From Sordariomycetes sp. S80-01Y (Eukaryota; Ascomycota; Sordariomycetes), in the NCBI GenBank assembly GCA_037042185.1, contig JAXQJY010000026.1, forward strand, positions 248,001-312,000: a stretch of 64,000 nucleotides of DNA, given 5' to 3'. The notes beneath the pieces were generated by a model. That model was not told where the DNA came from. It searched no databases and was given only the letters and a program-made list of their open reading frames with translations. The position numbers and the translations under genes are program-made. How positions within the stretch are numbered: position 1 is the stretch's first letter; every line of letters begins with the position of its first letter. This document shows, piece by piece, positions 22,664 through 32,728 of the stretch.

Positions 22664-24618
22664 ATGGCATTGTCGTATGCTCTCGCCAATTCAGCCACGG
22701 AGCGGGCGTTATTTGCATTGGCAACATCTGCCATCGCATTCGTCTGTTACCGTCTACTCCATGTTCTTCTGGAACATCTCCGCCTGTCGAAGATTCCTGC
22801 TGTCGGCGCTGACGTTGGTAACACGGAGAAACGGAGGCAGGCTTACCTCGGCGGGGCGAGAAAGCTATACAATGAAGGATACAAGAAGGTAGTGCGGTCC
22901 TGCGACCCCGAAGCAACGCGTAGTTGACAATTTCTAGTTCAAAGATGGCGTCTTCAGGATCACCACGTCCAGAGGTATGAAATGACACCGTAGGGTCGGT
23001 CTGGGACTCAACTGACGGCGTGCTGTGCAGATTCCAATATTCTTGTGCTTTCGCCAAGATTTCTCCCAGAACTCAAGAAGTTGCCCGACACGGTTCTGAG
23101 CATGGACGCAGCCGTGGACGAGGTGGGAAAACTTCCCCTATTCTCCATATAGCATGCTAAGCTAACACTGTCAGACTATGGAAACCAAGTACACCCAAAT
23201 CGAGACGACGGTTCCTATCATCCCGCATACGATCAAGACACAACTGACTCCGTCCCTACGTACGTTGAACCCGACTTCGAGACCGCTCTCGCTAGCTTCT
23301 TCATTTCGTCACTAACAAATGAGCAGCGCAAATAAACGAAAAGATTGCGGATGAAGCGGAACAAGCCCTCAAGCTTGAGCTCCCTGCCAACGACGACTGG
23401 TCAGACGTAAGCATCCACCATGCTCTGACCCGGATCGTCGCCATGGTTTCTGGTCGTGTCTTTATCGGCGAAGAGCTCTGTCGCACAGAGCAGTACCTGG
23501 ACGCTGCTATCAACTACACCATGGAGGTCATGGCCGCCCAGCGCGCAGTACAGCAGTTGCGGCCATGGATGCGCCCGTTCCTAGCTCGCGGACTTCCCGA
23601 AGTCAAGAAGCTGCAGCAACGTATCAAGGAAGCCGAGCAGTTCATGCAACCAGTCGCTGACCTTCGCAAGGCGGCTTCCAAGAGCGCCGACTACGAGAAG
23701 CCCAGTGATATGCTGGAGTGGCTCATTGATGGGCAGACGAAGTTTACGGACAAGAACAGCCAGAACCTAGCCCAGGTGCAGCTTGGTTTGAGCTTTGCGG
23801 CCATCCATACCACAGCCCTCACGGCGACTAATGCGTACGTTTGGCACCCGCCCCGGATAGTATTGTTGTGACCTGACAACCGGTAGATTTTATGACCTTG
23901 TTGCCCTCCCGGACTTGGCGGATGTTCTCCGCGACGAAATCCTTGAAGCTCTGGACAACAACGGCGGCTCCTTCACAAACAATGCCCTCCAGTCCATGAA
24001 GCGTCTGGACAGTTTCCTCAAGGAGATTCTACGTGTGCACCCTGCGACTATGGGTAAGCTTTCTAGCATCATACACGTGGCTATTTCCTGCTTCTGACAT
24101 GATCAACTAGCTTCCTTCCAACGCAAAGTCATGCAGCCCTTCACCCTATCTAACGGACAGGTCATTCCAGCCGGTTGTGTCATCGAAGTACCCACCGTCG
24201 CGATCCATTCCGATTCCGATGTATTCCCTGACGCACACGTTTTCGACCCGATGAGGTTCTACAAGCTCAGGACGGCCATCGACGAGAGCGGCGCAGGAGG
24301 CCAGTCAGCTCTGAACCAGTTCGTTAGCGTCAGTCAAAGCAGCCTGACGTTCGGATATGGTCGTCACGCCTGCCCCGGTCGATTCTTCGCTGCGAATGAG
24401 ATCAAAATCATCATGGCCAAGGCGCTGCTCAACTACGACTTCAAGATGACCGATGGAAACTCAAAGAGATATCCGAATATTGAGTTTGCTCACATGGTTA
24501 GTTGCACAGTTCCTGCCGGATGGCCTGTTGTTGTGCGACGTCAGCTAACTCTACGTAGTCCATCCCGGATATGTCAAAGAAGATTGCGTGCCGCAGACGG
24601 GAGACCAATTCTATTTGA
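22664..24618 (+). CDS. Cytochrome P450 monooxygenase
   Basis: Haem-thiolate monooxygenase anchored in the ER, 519 residues in eight exons: 22664-22888, 22938-22974, 23031-23122, 23175-23259, 23327-23834, 23887-24053, 24111-24496, 24559-24618. ATG in CACCATGGC. An N-terminal hydrophobic anchor is followed by a Pro hinge (KIPAVG). The I-helix reads FAAIHTTALTATN, the K-helix ExxR is KEILRVHP, and the haem loop FGYGRHACPGRFF carries the ligand Cys near residue 459. The pattern (AAIHTT, ASFQRKV, IEFAHMSIPD) is that of fungal ent-kaurene/trichothecene-type P450s acting on terpenoids or similar molecules. Splicing at 24496/24559 gives the usual SIPD ending rather than a run-on. Substrate unknown. 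Part of the exporter/regulator group. Confidence 0.93.
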
Positions 24619-24999
24619 GGAATGAGTTTACTCGATTCCAAGTAGTCATTGCCTTAGCAAGCAAACAGCACTGGAGACGAGGTAGCGTGATTCCCGTATT
24701 GGCAGTAAAGAAGAGAAGCGGCACGGAGGGCTTTGAATAGCGACACATTGAAATACCAAGCTCTGATTCAGTAGAATAAGTCCCTTCACACAGAATCGAC
24801 TTTATCAAGAGACTTGCTCGCTCTGGAAAGCTTAGGGCAGTAATGATAGAACCCCTCTTAGATCCTTCTTCGCGCGAGGATCTCGGTAGCAAAGAGAACA
24901 GTCAGTAGCATCACCCTTTGTGCATGAAACTATGCGTCAACTTGTTTCTAGTCTTGCAATCTCCTTGGTTTCCTTCTTGGCTATGTGGGAGGCATGAGG
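24619..24999. other. Convergent intergenic region
   Basis: It lies between the 3' ends of the P450 and BTB genes. Nothing recognised. Confidence 0.5.
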
Positions 25000-26013
25000 T
25001 TAAGGTAACTCTGCAAATCTGCCCCTCGAAGTAGGAGTAAGCACCCTCCTGCCTGGGCTACGCCCCTCAGATCTGCCTGGGCTCGCTCTGGCCACATGGG
25101 AGGATCTCGGCGGTGGCGGGGAATTTTGGGGACCTGGGGCTGCGCGAAAAGTGAATGTTGTACGGTCATGCGAAGCTTCGTCGGCCGGCGGGCTGGTCGC
25201 TTTGGCTTTCTGCTGGTCTTGTGGTTCATCATCTTGCGGCCAGGGACTCAGATCAGGGTTGGCCGTCAAGAATGCCTGAGTGGCCTTATCCTTTTTGCTT
25301 GGGGCATAGTTCGAGAGCGCTTCGGTCAAGGCTTGGCGCATTCTCTGGTCGGAGGACGACTTTGAAGTACAAGCCAAAGTTGCTGCCTCACGGAACCATG
25401 GCGAAAGGACTCGTTCCGGCGACTCTTCCAAAGTGTCGATCAAGTGGCGGAGAGCCATATCTTCGAGGTCCACAATTCCATAAGTCGCGGCTAGATAGTA
25501 GACCTTGACGTGCAGTGGGAGACGCATTGCCACGAACTTGAGCTCCGAGTCATCTGAGCGGCTTTAGCAAGGGACAACGGGCGACACTGAGAACGACCGT
25601 GTGACATACCATCAGGCTCACTCGATGAAGGCTCCGCACTTTCGTAGTCGCCGTAGTAAAGAAACTCAATCATGGCCGAGACGGCTTCGGGGTCGTCATT
25701 CAGGAGCTCAATAGTTCTATCTTCAGACTCCTACAGAGCGGTGTCAGCGACTTGTATGCATTCATTGGAGAGCTTCGGGGCTCACTTTGAAGGACCTTTG
25801 GATCTCCTTGGCCAGAACAGGCGAGCGGGAGCAAACGATCAATCTATGAACTTTGTGTATGTCCCCTCCACACTCGATAGTGAGGTCCGAGTACAACCCA
25901 GATGCGGCGCTGTACAATCTGGTCAGCCAAATACAATCAAAGGATACGTATACTGACATTCTCTGTATTGCCTCCCAGGCTCTCGCGGATCCAGCGTCTC
26001 GTTCTGATGCCAT
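25000..26013 (-). CDS. BTB/POZ domain protein
   Basis: 284-residue protein with an N-terminal BTB/POZ fold (protein-protein interaction, often a Cul3 adaptor or oligomerisation module). Exons (minus) 26013-25958, 25909-25786, 25730-25610 and 25553-25000. Typical BTB signatures are in order: [60 protein letters not shown] and [20 protein letters not shown]. The last 100 residues are Pro/Ser/Arg-rich and disordered ([16 protein letters not shown]). No kelch, MATH or zinc-finger partner domain is present, as in many fungal stand-alone BTB proteins. Partner unknown. Confidence 0.88.
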
Positions 26014-27226
26014 GGCGAACCACCAGTCCTCGTGAGGTTATCGATGAGCTTATTTTTGCGATTTGATGTGAGAGGAGATGTTCCAAGAGAAGCTCCAACC
26101 GGTGCCCAAAGACGCTGTTCTAATTACAGAAGAGGGGTAACGGGTTGAAATGCAACATGGCTGGGGGCCAACTGTTAGAACCAACAGGCTTACGATTGCG
26201 ACCTCCCCGTCTCTTCTTCAGCTCGAACCAACACCCCCGCTTCTACTTCATCTCGCAGCGGGATGCTCCTGACTCCCGCACCAGTGCAGAACAAGCCTTC
26301 CGTTTAACTTGGCCCGGTGCAGCTGACACGTGCCAAACACCCAATCCCGCCGCTTGTAGGCGTACCCGATGTTCAGGGTCTCGCTGAGGCCTGTCGGTGC
26401 TGCTCAATCACGGCAAGCCTGGGTCTGCTGCCACCGTTGGCTTGCCTATTAAATCAGCAACGACGTCAAATTGCTGCCTTTCTGCAGCTTCATATGGCCC
26501 TCTCGTAGCTGAATCCGTTCACAAAAGACCTATTCCACCATTTAAGTACAAAGAGCAATAGAATCTTATCTTCTGTGTCGTCCAAATCCACCTAAGTGTG
26601 TTATGTAGGTTCAAAACTACCAGCATCAAGCGAGCAGACAAGCTAATTAACGTTGCCATAACTTAGAGTGTTTATCATTACGTTCGCGCCCGGCCATGAC
26701 CACCAAGGAGATTGAATCAACACACGCAACAGACTGCCCGCAGAATAGATCAATTTCCCTTTACAGAAAAAACATTGAAAGGTCGGTAAATTCCATATGA
26801 AGTCAAGGAGTCGACTCAGGTCGATCCAGGAGCTTTCTTGTTCGGCGGAAGACATTTTCAGTGCCGAGTTCCAGGTGCGCAGAGTAGAGAAGAGATGAAG
26901 CGACAAAAGTTTGAAATGTACATGTTTAACAAACACGGGCATCTCATCAACAGCATGAAGTTTCTCACAGAGCAAATAGTTCTTCAGATGGTCCATCGGT
27001 GTTGCGAATGCGATGCTAAGCTTGTGACCTAGTTTTCGACCTATCATGTATCTATATGTTGAGGCTGCAACCAAGCTCATGCTGCAGGTTGAATCTTCTC
27101 CCAGATCATGGACGTGCAACTCCGACAGCTCGGTGGGAAAATCGAACAAACAGAAACATTGTCGCGCGTTGCCACACGCGGATTAGACACAGCTTCGAGG
27201 ATAGTACCCCGTTGAGACTTCTTTTT
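26014..27226. other. Intergenic region with a weak open frame
   Basis: Mostly no support for genes. On the minus strand, 26643-27149 is open for 168 codons but starts at TTG; its first ATG is 23 codons in. The sequence (LSRLLDFIWNLPTFQCFFC and similar) looks protein-like but matches nothing I know. It may be a degenerate gene fragment or chance. Confidence 0.3.
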
Positions 27227-27990
27227 TCACTCAGGTACCTCGACCGCGAAGCGAGCATGGTTGCTGGACGGGACATGTCAGATTCACACAACAGCACTTA
27301 GTCCTTGAACTGATGAGCTTTACTTACTCGGCATTCTCGACCGCCTTTTCTGGATCTTCCTGGGCAAACTGCTGGCAGTAATCAACGCCATAACCGTGAT
27401 CACGTGTGCCCAGAACGTCTCTGAAGTGCGTCGCCTCGTGAACGATGGTGCTTTGCAATGTTAGCGCATCCAATGAGCGAGCTTCGAGGCGCCATGGGGG
27501 TCTTCTCACTCCCATTGCGATCGGTGGCCGTCGGGCGGTACGACACTCTCGTCAAAGTATACGCTGCAGATCCGAACGTCGCCATAAGAGCCGCCAATTG
27601 TTGCGATTACGACATTGCTAGTGCATGAACAGTCGTATGAAAAGCTAGTAGCCAGGTCTGGTGCAAATTTCTAGACGAGATGCCGTCAGTCCAAATTGCC
27701 TCCTCATTTTGTTGTTACGCAGCGGCCAAGCATAGCATGGTGTGCCTTACTTCAAACGCCGTCATGATCTTATCATATCTTTCGGTGCTGAACTCTCCGT
27801 ACCATTTATTTTGAACCTCGCTACCGTTGGGATTTTCTTGCAAATGTCTGGTGGCGGCAAATGATCGCTCCGTGGCCCTGTCGATTGCTATCTGCAGGGT
27901 AGCAACTTGCTCCTCGGAACACGAGGTGAACGTCGCAGCCTGCGTCGAACTCAGCAGAGACAAAGCGCCTAAGAACTCAATAGGCTTCAT
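27227..27990 (-). CDS. Small secreted metalloprotease, M35-like (aspzincin)
   Basis: Secreted zinc endopeptidase of the deuterolysin/peptidyl-Lys family, 186 residues. Exons (minus) 27990-27751, 27670-27510, 27450-27328 and 27263-27227. MKPIEFLGALSLLSSTQA is a signal peptide. The zinc site is HEATH at 138-142 plus D151 in GTRDHGYG, exactly the aspzincin HExxH...GTxDxxYG layout. The last exon was chosen because splicing turns NAE-stop into NADNHARFAVEVPE, matching the conserved NADnyxxF end of the family; the GTAAGT donor overlaps the unspliced stop. It is much shorter than deuterolysins with a propeptide (about 350 residues), so this is a compact form with little or no pro-region. Likely extracellular protein degradation; fungal relatives include virulence-linked proteases, which is not evidence here. 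Confidence 0.85.
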
Positions 27991-28657
27991 GACGAATATT
28001 TAGAATTTGACTGGAGACAAGAGTTGAATGGATCAAAAAGTCAAAATCCTTTAAGAATCGAGCGGTCCGACGGTCAGGAGATTTTATTGCTGTCGTTCCT
28101 TATCAGACCAGATCCCTTTAGGCAGGTCTGTCTGCATTGACAGGGACATTTTAAGTTGCGCAAGGTGTCGTCTTGTGTAGTCACGACGATGGTGGAGATA
28201 TAGGGCGGTGACTTCACGCCCGATAGGTGGGAGACAAGGTCTTGGGCTTGCCTGAATCATACATCATGCAGGAAATACGAGACTCGAGACTCGGCGGATC
28301 GCCTGGTTCAGTTTCTGCGGGCAAGCAGTTCCCTGCTCCGGGAACCACCTCTGAGCGCTCGTTCTGCAACAAATTGGCGGCACGTGGACAAGTAAATCCG
28401 AAAGAAAGTAGAAAGTAGTGTCGTCTGGCGAAAAGCATTGGCCGAGACTGTCAAGAGAGGCCTGCGAGTAGTCGAAGCGCAGCTGAAGAAGGGTGAGTGT
28501 AGGGCCGCACGTTTGCTGATAGGCACTAAAATCACAGTAAAGCACACAAGTCAAGGGGCACAAAACGCTATCGAATGATTCGAGCGAGGTAGGTGAACTA
28601 TCGCAGTAGCTAAAAGTGATCCTCAGCCGACCTCTACCAACACCGGCTTTCGTCCGC
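27991..28657. other. Intergenic region
   Basis: Upstream of the M35 gene and downstream of the GH43 gene. Open frames here lack motifs. Nothing recognised. Confidence 0.5.
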
Positions 28658-29962
28658 CTACTCAAACTGCCACCAGTCAAAGTTGAACAGCGCTCCGCTA
28701 CCGCCAGTGAACACGAAGAACACATCGTGCATATCCGCAGCACTGACGTCGCAGCTTACCGTCTCCCAGGCCTCGCCCCCGCTGCCGCTTCCCACCGTGC
28801 AGGTCCCGGCGAGCGTTCCAGTCTCGCTGCCCAGGCGCACCTCGATGTTGCCTCCGCTCTCGGGAGCGACGCTCGCGGTGAAGGTGCCGGCGCCGGTGCC
28901 AAAGTCCACGCCCCCGACCTTGATGTAGTCGCCGTTCCCGATGTTGGTGACGTAGTCGGTCGAGACCTCGACGCCGCCCGTCCAGGCGATGGTCTCGGCT
29001 TCCTGCCGGACGAAGGGGTCGAGCGGCTTCGTCTGCTCCGGACCGTCTGTCATGGTCATCTCCGGGATGGTGCCGTCGGCGTTGAAGGTGAAGGACTCCA
29101 CGGCGACGGATCTGGTGTACCCGCTGCCGCCGGGGAGCGCTCCGTTGTGGTAGAAGAAGTACGAGCTGCCCTCGTAGTCGACCACGGCGGGATGGTTTGT
29201 GAAGCTGGCTCCCTCGGTGGGCATTATGATGCCCTGGTACGTCCAGGGGCCTTCGGCGGTCGGGCCGGTGGCGTAGCGGATGTCCTCGGAGCAGCAGTTG
29301 GCGGCGTAGATCATGTAGTAGAGACCATCCCGCTTGTACAGCCACGGGCCTTCCTCGTAGGCGGTGGCGCGGTCCGAGTCCCCTTCCCGCGGCCCGAAGC
29401 CCTCCACCGTCAGATCGACTTGGTTGACGCCGCCATCGTAGGAGATCATGTCCTCGTTGAGCTTGACGTAGAACAGGTCGGGGTTGCCCCAGTACATGTA
29501 AGCCTGGCCGTCGTCATCGATGAAGACGGCGGGATCAATCTGGCCGTCACTGATGATGGGTCCGCCGATTGCGTCCGTGTAGGGGCCGGCGATGTTGTCA
29601 CTGGTGGCTATGCCGATGGACATGGAGCCCGATGCTGCGTTCCTGAGGGGAACATAGGCGTAGAACATGCCGTTCCTTTCAATGACAGCTGGCGCCCAGG
29701 CGTTCTGGTCTGCCCAAGGGAAGGTTTCCAGGGACAGGGGGCTGCCGTGGTGTTGCCAGTTGACCATGTCCGTCGTGGAGAAGAGTCGCCAGTCGCGCAT
29801 TTCGAAGTAGGTTGCACCATCTTCGTCGTGGCTCGTCATGAGGTAGAGCCGGCCATCGTACACCAAGGGCGCTGGATCGGCCGTGTAGACGGTCTGGACA
29901 ATCGGGTTGTCCGCGGAGGCGAGAGTCGCCAACGCCACCAGGCACACGTCAGAAAGCTTCAT
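28658..29962 (-). CDS. Secreted GH43 glycosidase with C-terminal CBM6-like domain
   Basis: Inverting five-blade beta-propeller glycosidase (beta-xylosidase/alpha-arabinofuranosidase type), 434 residues in one exon. MKLSDVCLVALATLASA is a signal peptide. Catalytic residues by position: base D29 in YTADPAP, pKa modulator D143 in DGQIDPAVF, acid E204 in AYEEGPWLY. From about residue 330 a beta-sandwich resembling CBM6 follows (RQEAETIAW, NIGNGDYIKVGGVDFG, FTGGSGALFNFDWWQFE), for binding xylan or other beta-glycans. The gene is intronless and GC-rich, and GH43-CBM6 is also a common bacterial layout. A reversed TATATA lies at 30021-30026. The plus strand is also open for 459 codons across the gene, a side effect of GC-biased codons. 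Confidence 0.9.
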   Translation of the reverse strand: MKLSDVCLVALATLASADNPIVQTVYTADPAPLVYDGRLYLMTSHDEDGATYFEMRDWRLFSTTDMVNWQHHGSPLSLETFPWADQNAWAPAVIERNGMFYAYVPLRNAASGSMSIGIATSDNIAGPYTDAIGGPIISDGQIDPAVFIDDDGQAYMYWGNPDLFYVKLNEDMISYDGGVNQVDLTVEGFGPREGDSDRATAYEEGPWLYKRDGLYYMIYAANCCSEDIRYATGPTAEGPWTYQGIIMPTEGASFTNHPAVVDYEGSSYFFYHNGALPGGSGYTRSVAVESFTFNADGTIPEMTMTDGPEQTKPLDPFVRQEAETIAWTGGVEVSTDYVTNIGNGDYIKVGGVDFGTGAGTFTASVAPESGGNIEVRLGSETGTLAGTCTVGSGSGGEAWETVSCDVSAADMHDVFFVFTGGSGALFNFDWWQFE

Positions 29963-30526
29963 CTTGAAATTTGGACTGCTTGCTATATCGAATGACCCTT
30001 GCTGGCGTCTGTGCGTGTCCTATATACCAAGACACGAGGTGGACAGTACGAGCATCATTCGCACCTAGTCCATGTCTCGGAGACTATTGGTGCGCAAGGG
30101 CGCTGTTCCCCAGGTTTTCGGCTAAAGGGGCACCGGTAGTTGTATTGCGTTTGGCTTCTCCAATTGGCTCGCCTGGCTAAACGTGTCGCATCTGGTGAGC
30201 AATACGACTCTGCGGGGAAGGCCGTCCAGGGTATTCGTCTTCCCTAAACAGGCCATTGCGGTGATCCTAGTGCTACTTCCGGCTCTCCGGTTTAGATTAA
30301 GTTGACGAGATGGAGGATCGGCCGTTCATCTGCAAGTTGCTTCTTTCAGGCAGGACGCAAGAGTCCCGAGAGCAGTTGGGCTTTCACCGACGTCAGCGTG
30401 CCTGGATTGTGGTTGCTGTCAGACTGAGGGCTTCATGCCGCGGTATAGAACTGAAGGGCGAATGAGTGCGCGCGTTTCTTGCCAATGAACAATGGAAGAA
30501 TCCAGGACCTCAAATTTGTCATGATG
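29963..30526. other. Intergenic region with TATA box of the GH43-CBM6 gene
   Basis: TATATA at 30021-30026 lies about 60 bases upstream of the ATG at 29962. The rest shows no gene. Confidence 0.5.
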
Positions 30527-31240
30527 TCACGACTCGACGCTGCAAGCGAGCTCCGGGATCTCCAGAAGCTGCCATAGATCGAAGTCTCGAGCAGCAGAAA
30601 CCTGGTGGCCCTCCTGTGTTTGCTCGAAATGACGATGAGCGAAGGCTTCAGCGGAGGCGGCCGCGTCAAAAGCCTCGATGAAGCTCCAGCTGGGGGAGGG
30701 TAGCGGCAGGCAGATGTTCTCCGCATCCGCTGACAAGTTCCCCGGAGAGGACGATTCGAGATGCATACCCAGCGGCGACCGCAAGCGAGGACCAGTGGTC
30801 GCAGCATCCAGCTTGAGCGAAGCCGCGAACGAGCGCGGCGTAACGTCGAAGTGCCTCTTGAACTGCCGATGGAGGTGCGCAGAGGTAACTTTGAGCTCCC
30901 GGGCGATGCTGCTGAAAGTCCACGGCCTCCCGTCTTCCTCAGCCTTGACGATGATGTCGCGCGACTCGCAGGCCAGCGTCCGACCCTCAATGCCCCGATC
31001 CCAGCCGCGCGTGCAGGGCTGGCATCGCTTGCAGGCTCGGTAGCCGGCGTCGAGCGCCTGGTTGTGGCTGTCGAAGAAGACGACGTTGGATCGCCTGGCG
31101 AGACGCCCGGGACAGGTCGGGCGACAGAATATCCGCGTGGACTTTGCGCCGTAGAGAAAGGAGGAATGGGCCGCTGCGTCGCGTCGTGAGACGGCTAGCC
31201 ATCTGGTCAATGTGGTGGGATCGTGGTAGCGGGAAGCCAT
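30527..31240 (-). CDS. Ada-like protein: metal-binding Ada N-domain plus AraC helix-turn-helix
   Basis: 237 residues in one exon; the ATG at 31240 (MASRYHDP) is used because the codon before is GTG. Residues 10-80 are an Ada N-terminal domain with C39, C43, C70 and C73 (RIFCRPTCPGR, YRACKRCQPC), which in bacterial Ada repairs methylphosphotriesters by accepting methyl on a zinc-bound Cys. It is followed by an AraC-type helix-turn-helix at about 95-130 (FSSIARELKVTSAHLHRQF, VTPRSFA). No AlkA or O6-alkylguanine transferase domain (PCHRV) is present. So it is probably an alkylation-response regulator or phosphotriester repair protein. Such Ada-AraC proteins occur in fungi, and bacterial origin of the family is likely. 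It is divergent from the PQ-loop gene. Confidence 0.88.
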   Translation of the reverse strand: MASRYHDPTTLTRWLAVSRRDAAAHSSFLYGAKSTRIFCRPTCPGRLARRSNVVFFDSHNQALDAGYRACKRCQPCTRGWDRGIEGRTLACESRDIIVKAEEDGRPWTFSSIARELKVTSAHLHRQFKRHFDVTPRSFAASLKLDAATTGPRLRSPLGMHLESSSPGNLSADAENICLPLPSPSWSFIEAFDAAASAEAFAHRHFEQTQEGHQVSAARDFDLWQLLEIPELACSVES

Positions 31241-31649
31241 CACGGACTCTCGAGGATGGGACCCGGAGCGACGCTGTCCAAGGAGCTATACTATACTCAA
31301 GGGTTTACCAATTACTCTAGTAGTACTTAGTAGCAGTATTTACCCAACGGCGATTGCAGGGCCCAGGGAAATACAGAGCAAAAGTCGCTCAACTCTGGCC
31401 AACGTGGAGTCCAATTGGTCAGTTCTACATCACATCTCTTCCACTTCTTTATCGCCCGAGATCGGTGGGGGCTCAAACCTGCGCTGCGATTGGATAGTTC
31501 AACATCACATTTGTTCTTCATCGCCATTTATAAGAGCAATGGCTGCACTGACAACCACCGATCCAGGACCAGTTCGCAGCTCATCAAAGTCTGCTTTGTA
31601 GACTTTCTCGGGCTGCGCATTTGCGAGAGGACCGCGTCCAATCAGATCA
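31241..31649. other. Divergent intergenic region, Ada-like / PQ-loop
   Basis: 409-base shared 5' region with an imperfect two-copy direct repeat (31413-31436 and 31488-31511). No gene seen. Confidence 0.5.
31413..31511 (+). repeat. Two-copy promoter repeat with inverted CCAAT boxes
   Basis: Copies at 31413-31436 and 31488-31511, 75 bases apart, share ATTGG (inverted CCAAT) then AGTTC(T/A)ACATCACAT. They lie between the Ada-like and PQ-loop start codons. Confidence 0.5.
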
Positions 31650-32456
31650 ATGGACAGTCCTGTTGCGGCCAACATTCTGGGCACGGCCGGGGCCGTCTGT
31701 TGGTCCATCCAGGCACGTCAAGACACTCCCTCACCGCGTCAGCAGTGGAATACGTCGCTGACAGGTGCCACCTTATAGCTGCTACCACAGATAGCAAAGA
31801 ACTACCGTCGTCACAGCACATCAGGGCTGCATCCGCTCATGTACATATCGTGGGCCTTTGCCGGCATACCGCTCGGCGTCTACAACCTGGTCCAGAACCT
31901 CAACATCGCGCTGCAGGTCCAGCCTCACATCCTCATCTTCCTCAGCCTCATAACCTGGGCTCAGTGCAAGTACTATGGCGACAAGTGGCCCCTCCCGCGA
32001 CTCATTGTCAGCGGCGTCGCCGCAGGCTCCATCATCGGGGGCGTCGAGGCCGGGTTGTACTTCGCCCTGCGGTTGGCCAAGGACAGGCACATCGAGTGGC
32101 CCCTAACGCTGATGGCGGTGCTCGCGGCGATCCTCCTGGCCGTCGGCGTGCTGAGATACTATTGGGAGATCTACAAGTCAAGATCCGTCGAGGGAATCTC
32201 GTTCCTGTTCGTATTCATCGATGCCGGCGGCGACGTGGTTTCGATCTTGGCGCTGGTGTTCGCACCCCGGATTGACGTGGTGGGTATGGTCATTTACTCG
32301 GTCGAGGCGTTCCTGTGGGCTGGTATTGCCATTCTGGGCCTGCACTTTAGGTTCAGGGTATGGGTGCTGGGCAAGTTGAGGCACAAGTCAGATGACGACG
32401 GGAGTTTGCCTTCAGACGGCCCAGTGGAAAATGTTGAAAGAGGGCACGAGGGATAG
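31650..32456 (+). CDS. PQ-loop repeat membrane transporter
   Basis: Seven-TM PQ-loop protein (relatives export basic amino acids or cystine from vacuoles/lysosomes), 246 residues. Exons 31650-31712 and 31779-32456. The intron has a GC donor (CAG/GCACGT) and TTATAG acceptor; this pair is needed to restore VCWSIQ-LLPQIAKNYRRHS, the conserved first PQ motif, with no lost residues. Helices follow with YISWAFAGIPLGVYN, LIFLSLITWAQCKYYG, and a second half containing YWEIYKSRSVEGISFLF (the position of the second PQ motif, here without a PQ). The tail is acidic and soluble. Divergent from the Ada-like gene. Substrate unknown. Confidence 0.86.
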
Positions 32457-32728
32457 GTCGCGCAAGCGTTATCATGGGAATAGACAAGCACTGCAGCGAC
32501 AACATAGATTGACCCAATACATCACAAGCTCCAAATAGATGAGTTGTTTTACTTCTCGCTCGAGCTGCCTCCACGGACCCTCTCAACTCAACGAAATGAA
32601 AAGGGATAAACGTTAGGATGGGCATTCCCCAAGCGCTCGAAGCTCTCACCCTAGCCACTAACCAAATAAGTGCTTAAAATATCACTATGCAATTTCAATA
32701 TCAATATGAATCAGGGCCCAGCCAAAGT

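Noticed and set aside
26643-27149. 168-codon minus-strand frame
   Set aside because: It starts at TTG, its first ATG is 23 codons in, and no motif or homology could be seen. Kept only as a note in the intergenic entry.
28616-29995. 459-codon plus-strand open frame opposite the GH43-CBM6 gene
   Set aside because: It mirrors a GC-rich gene with clear catalytic motifs on the other strand and has no motif of its own (Val/Gly/Asp/Arg-rich).
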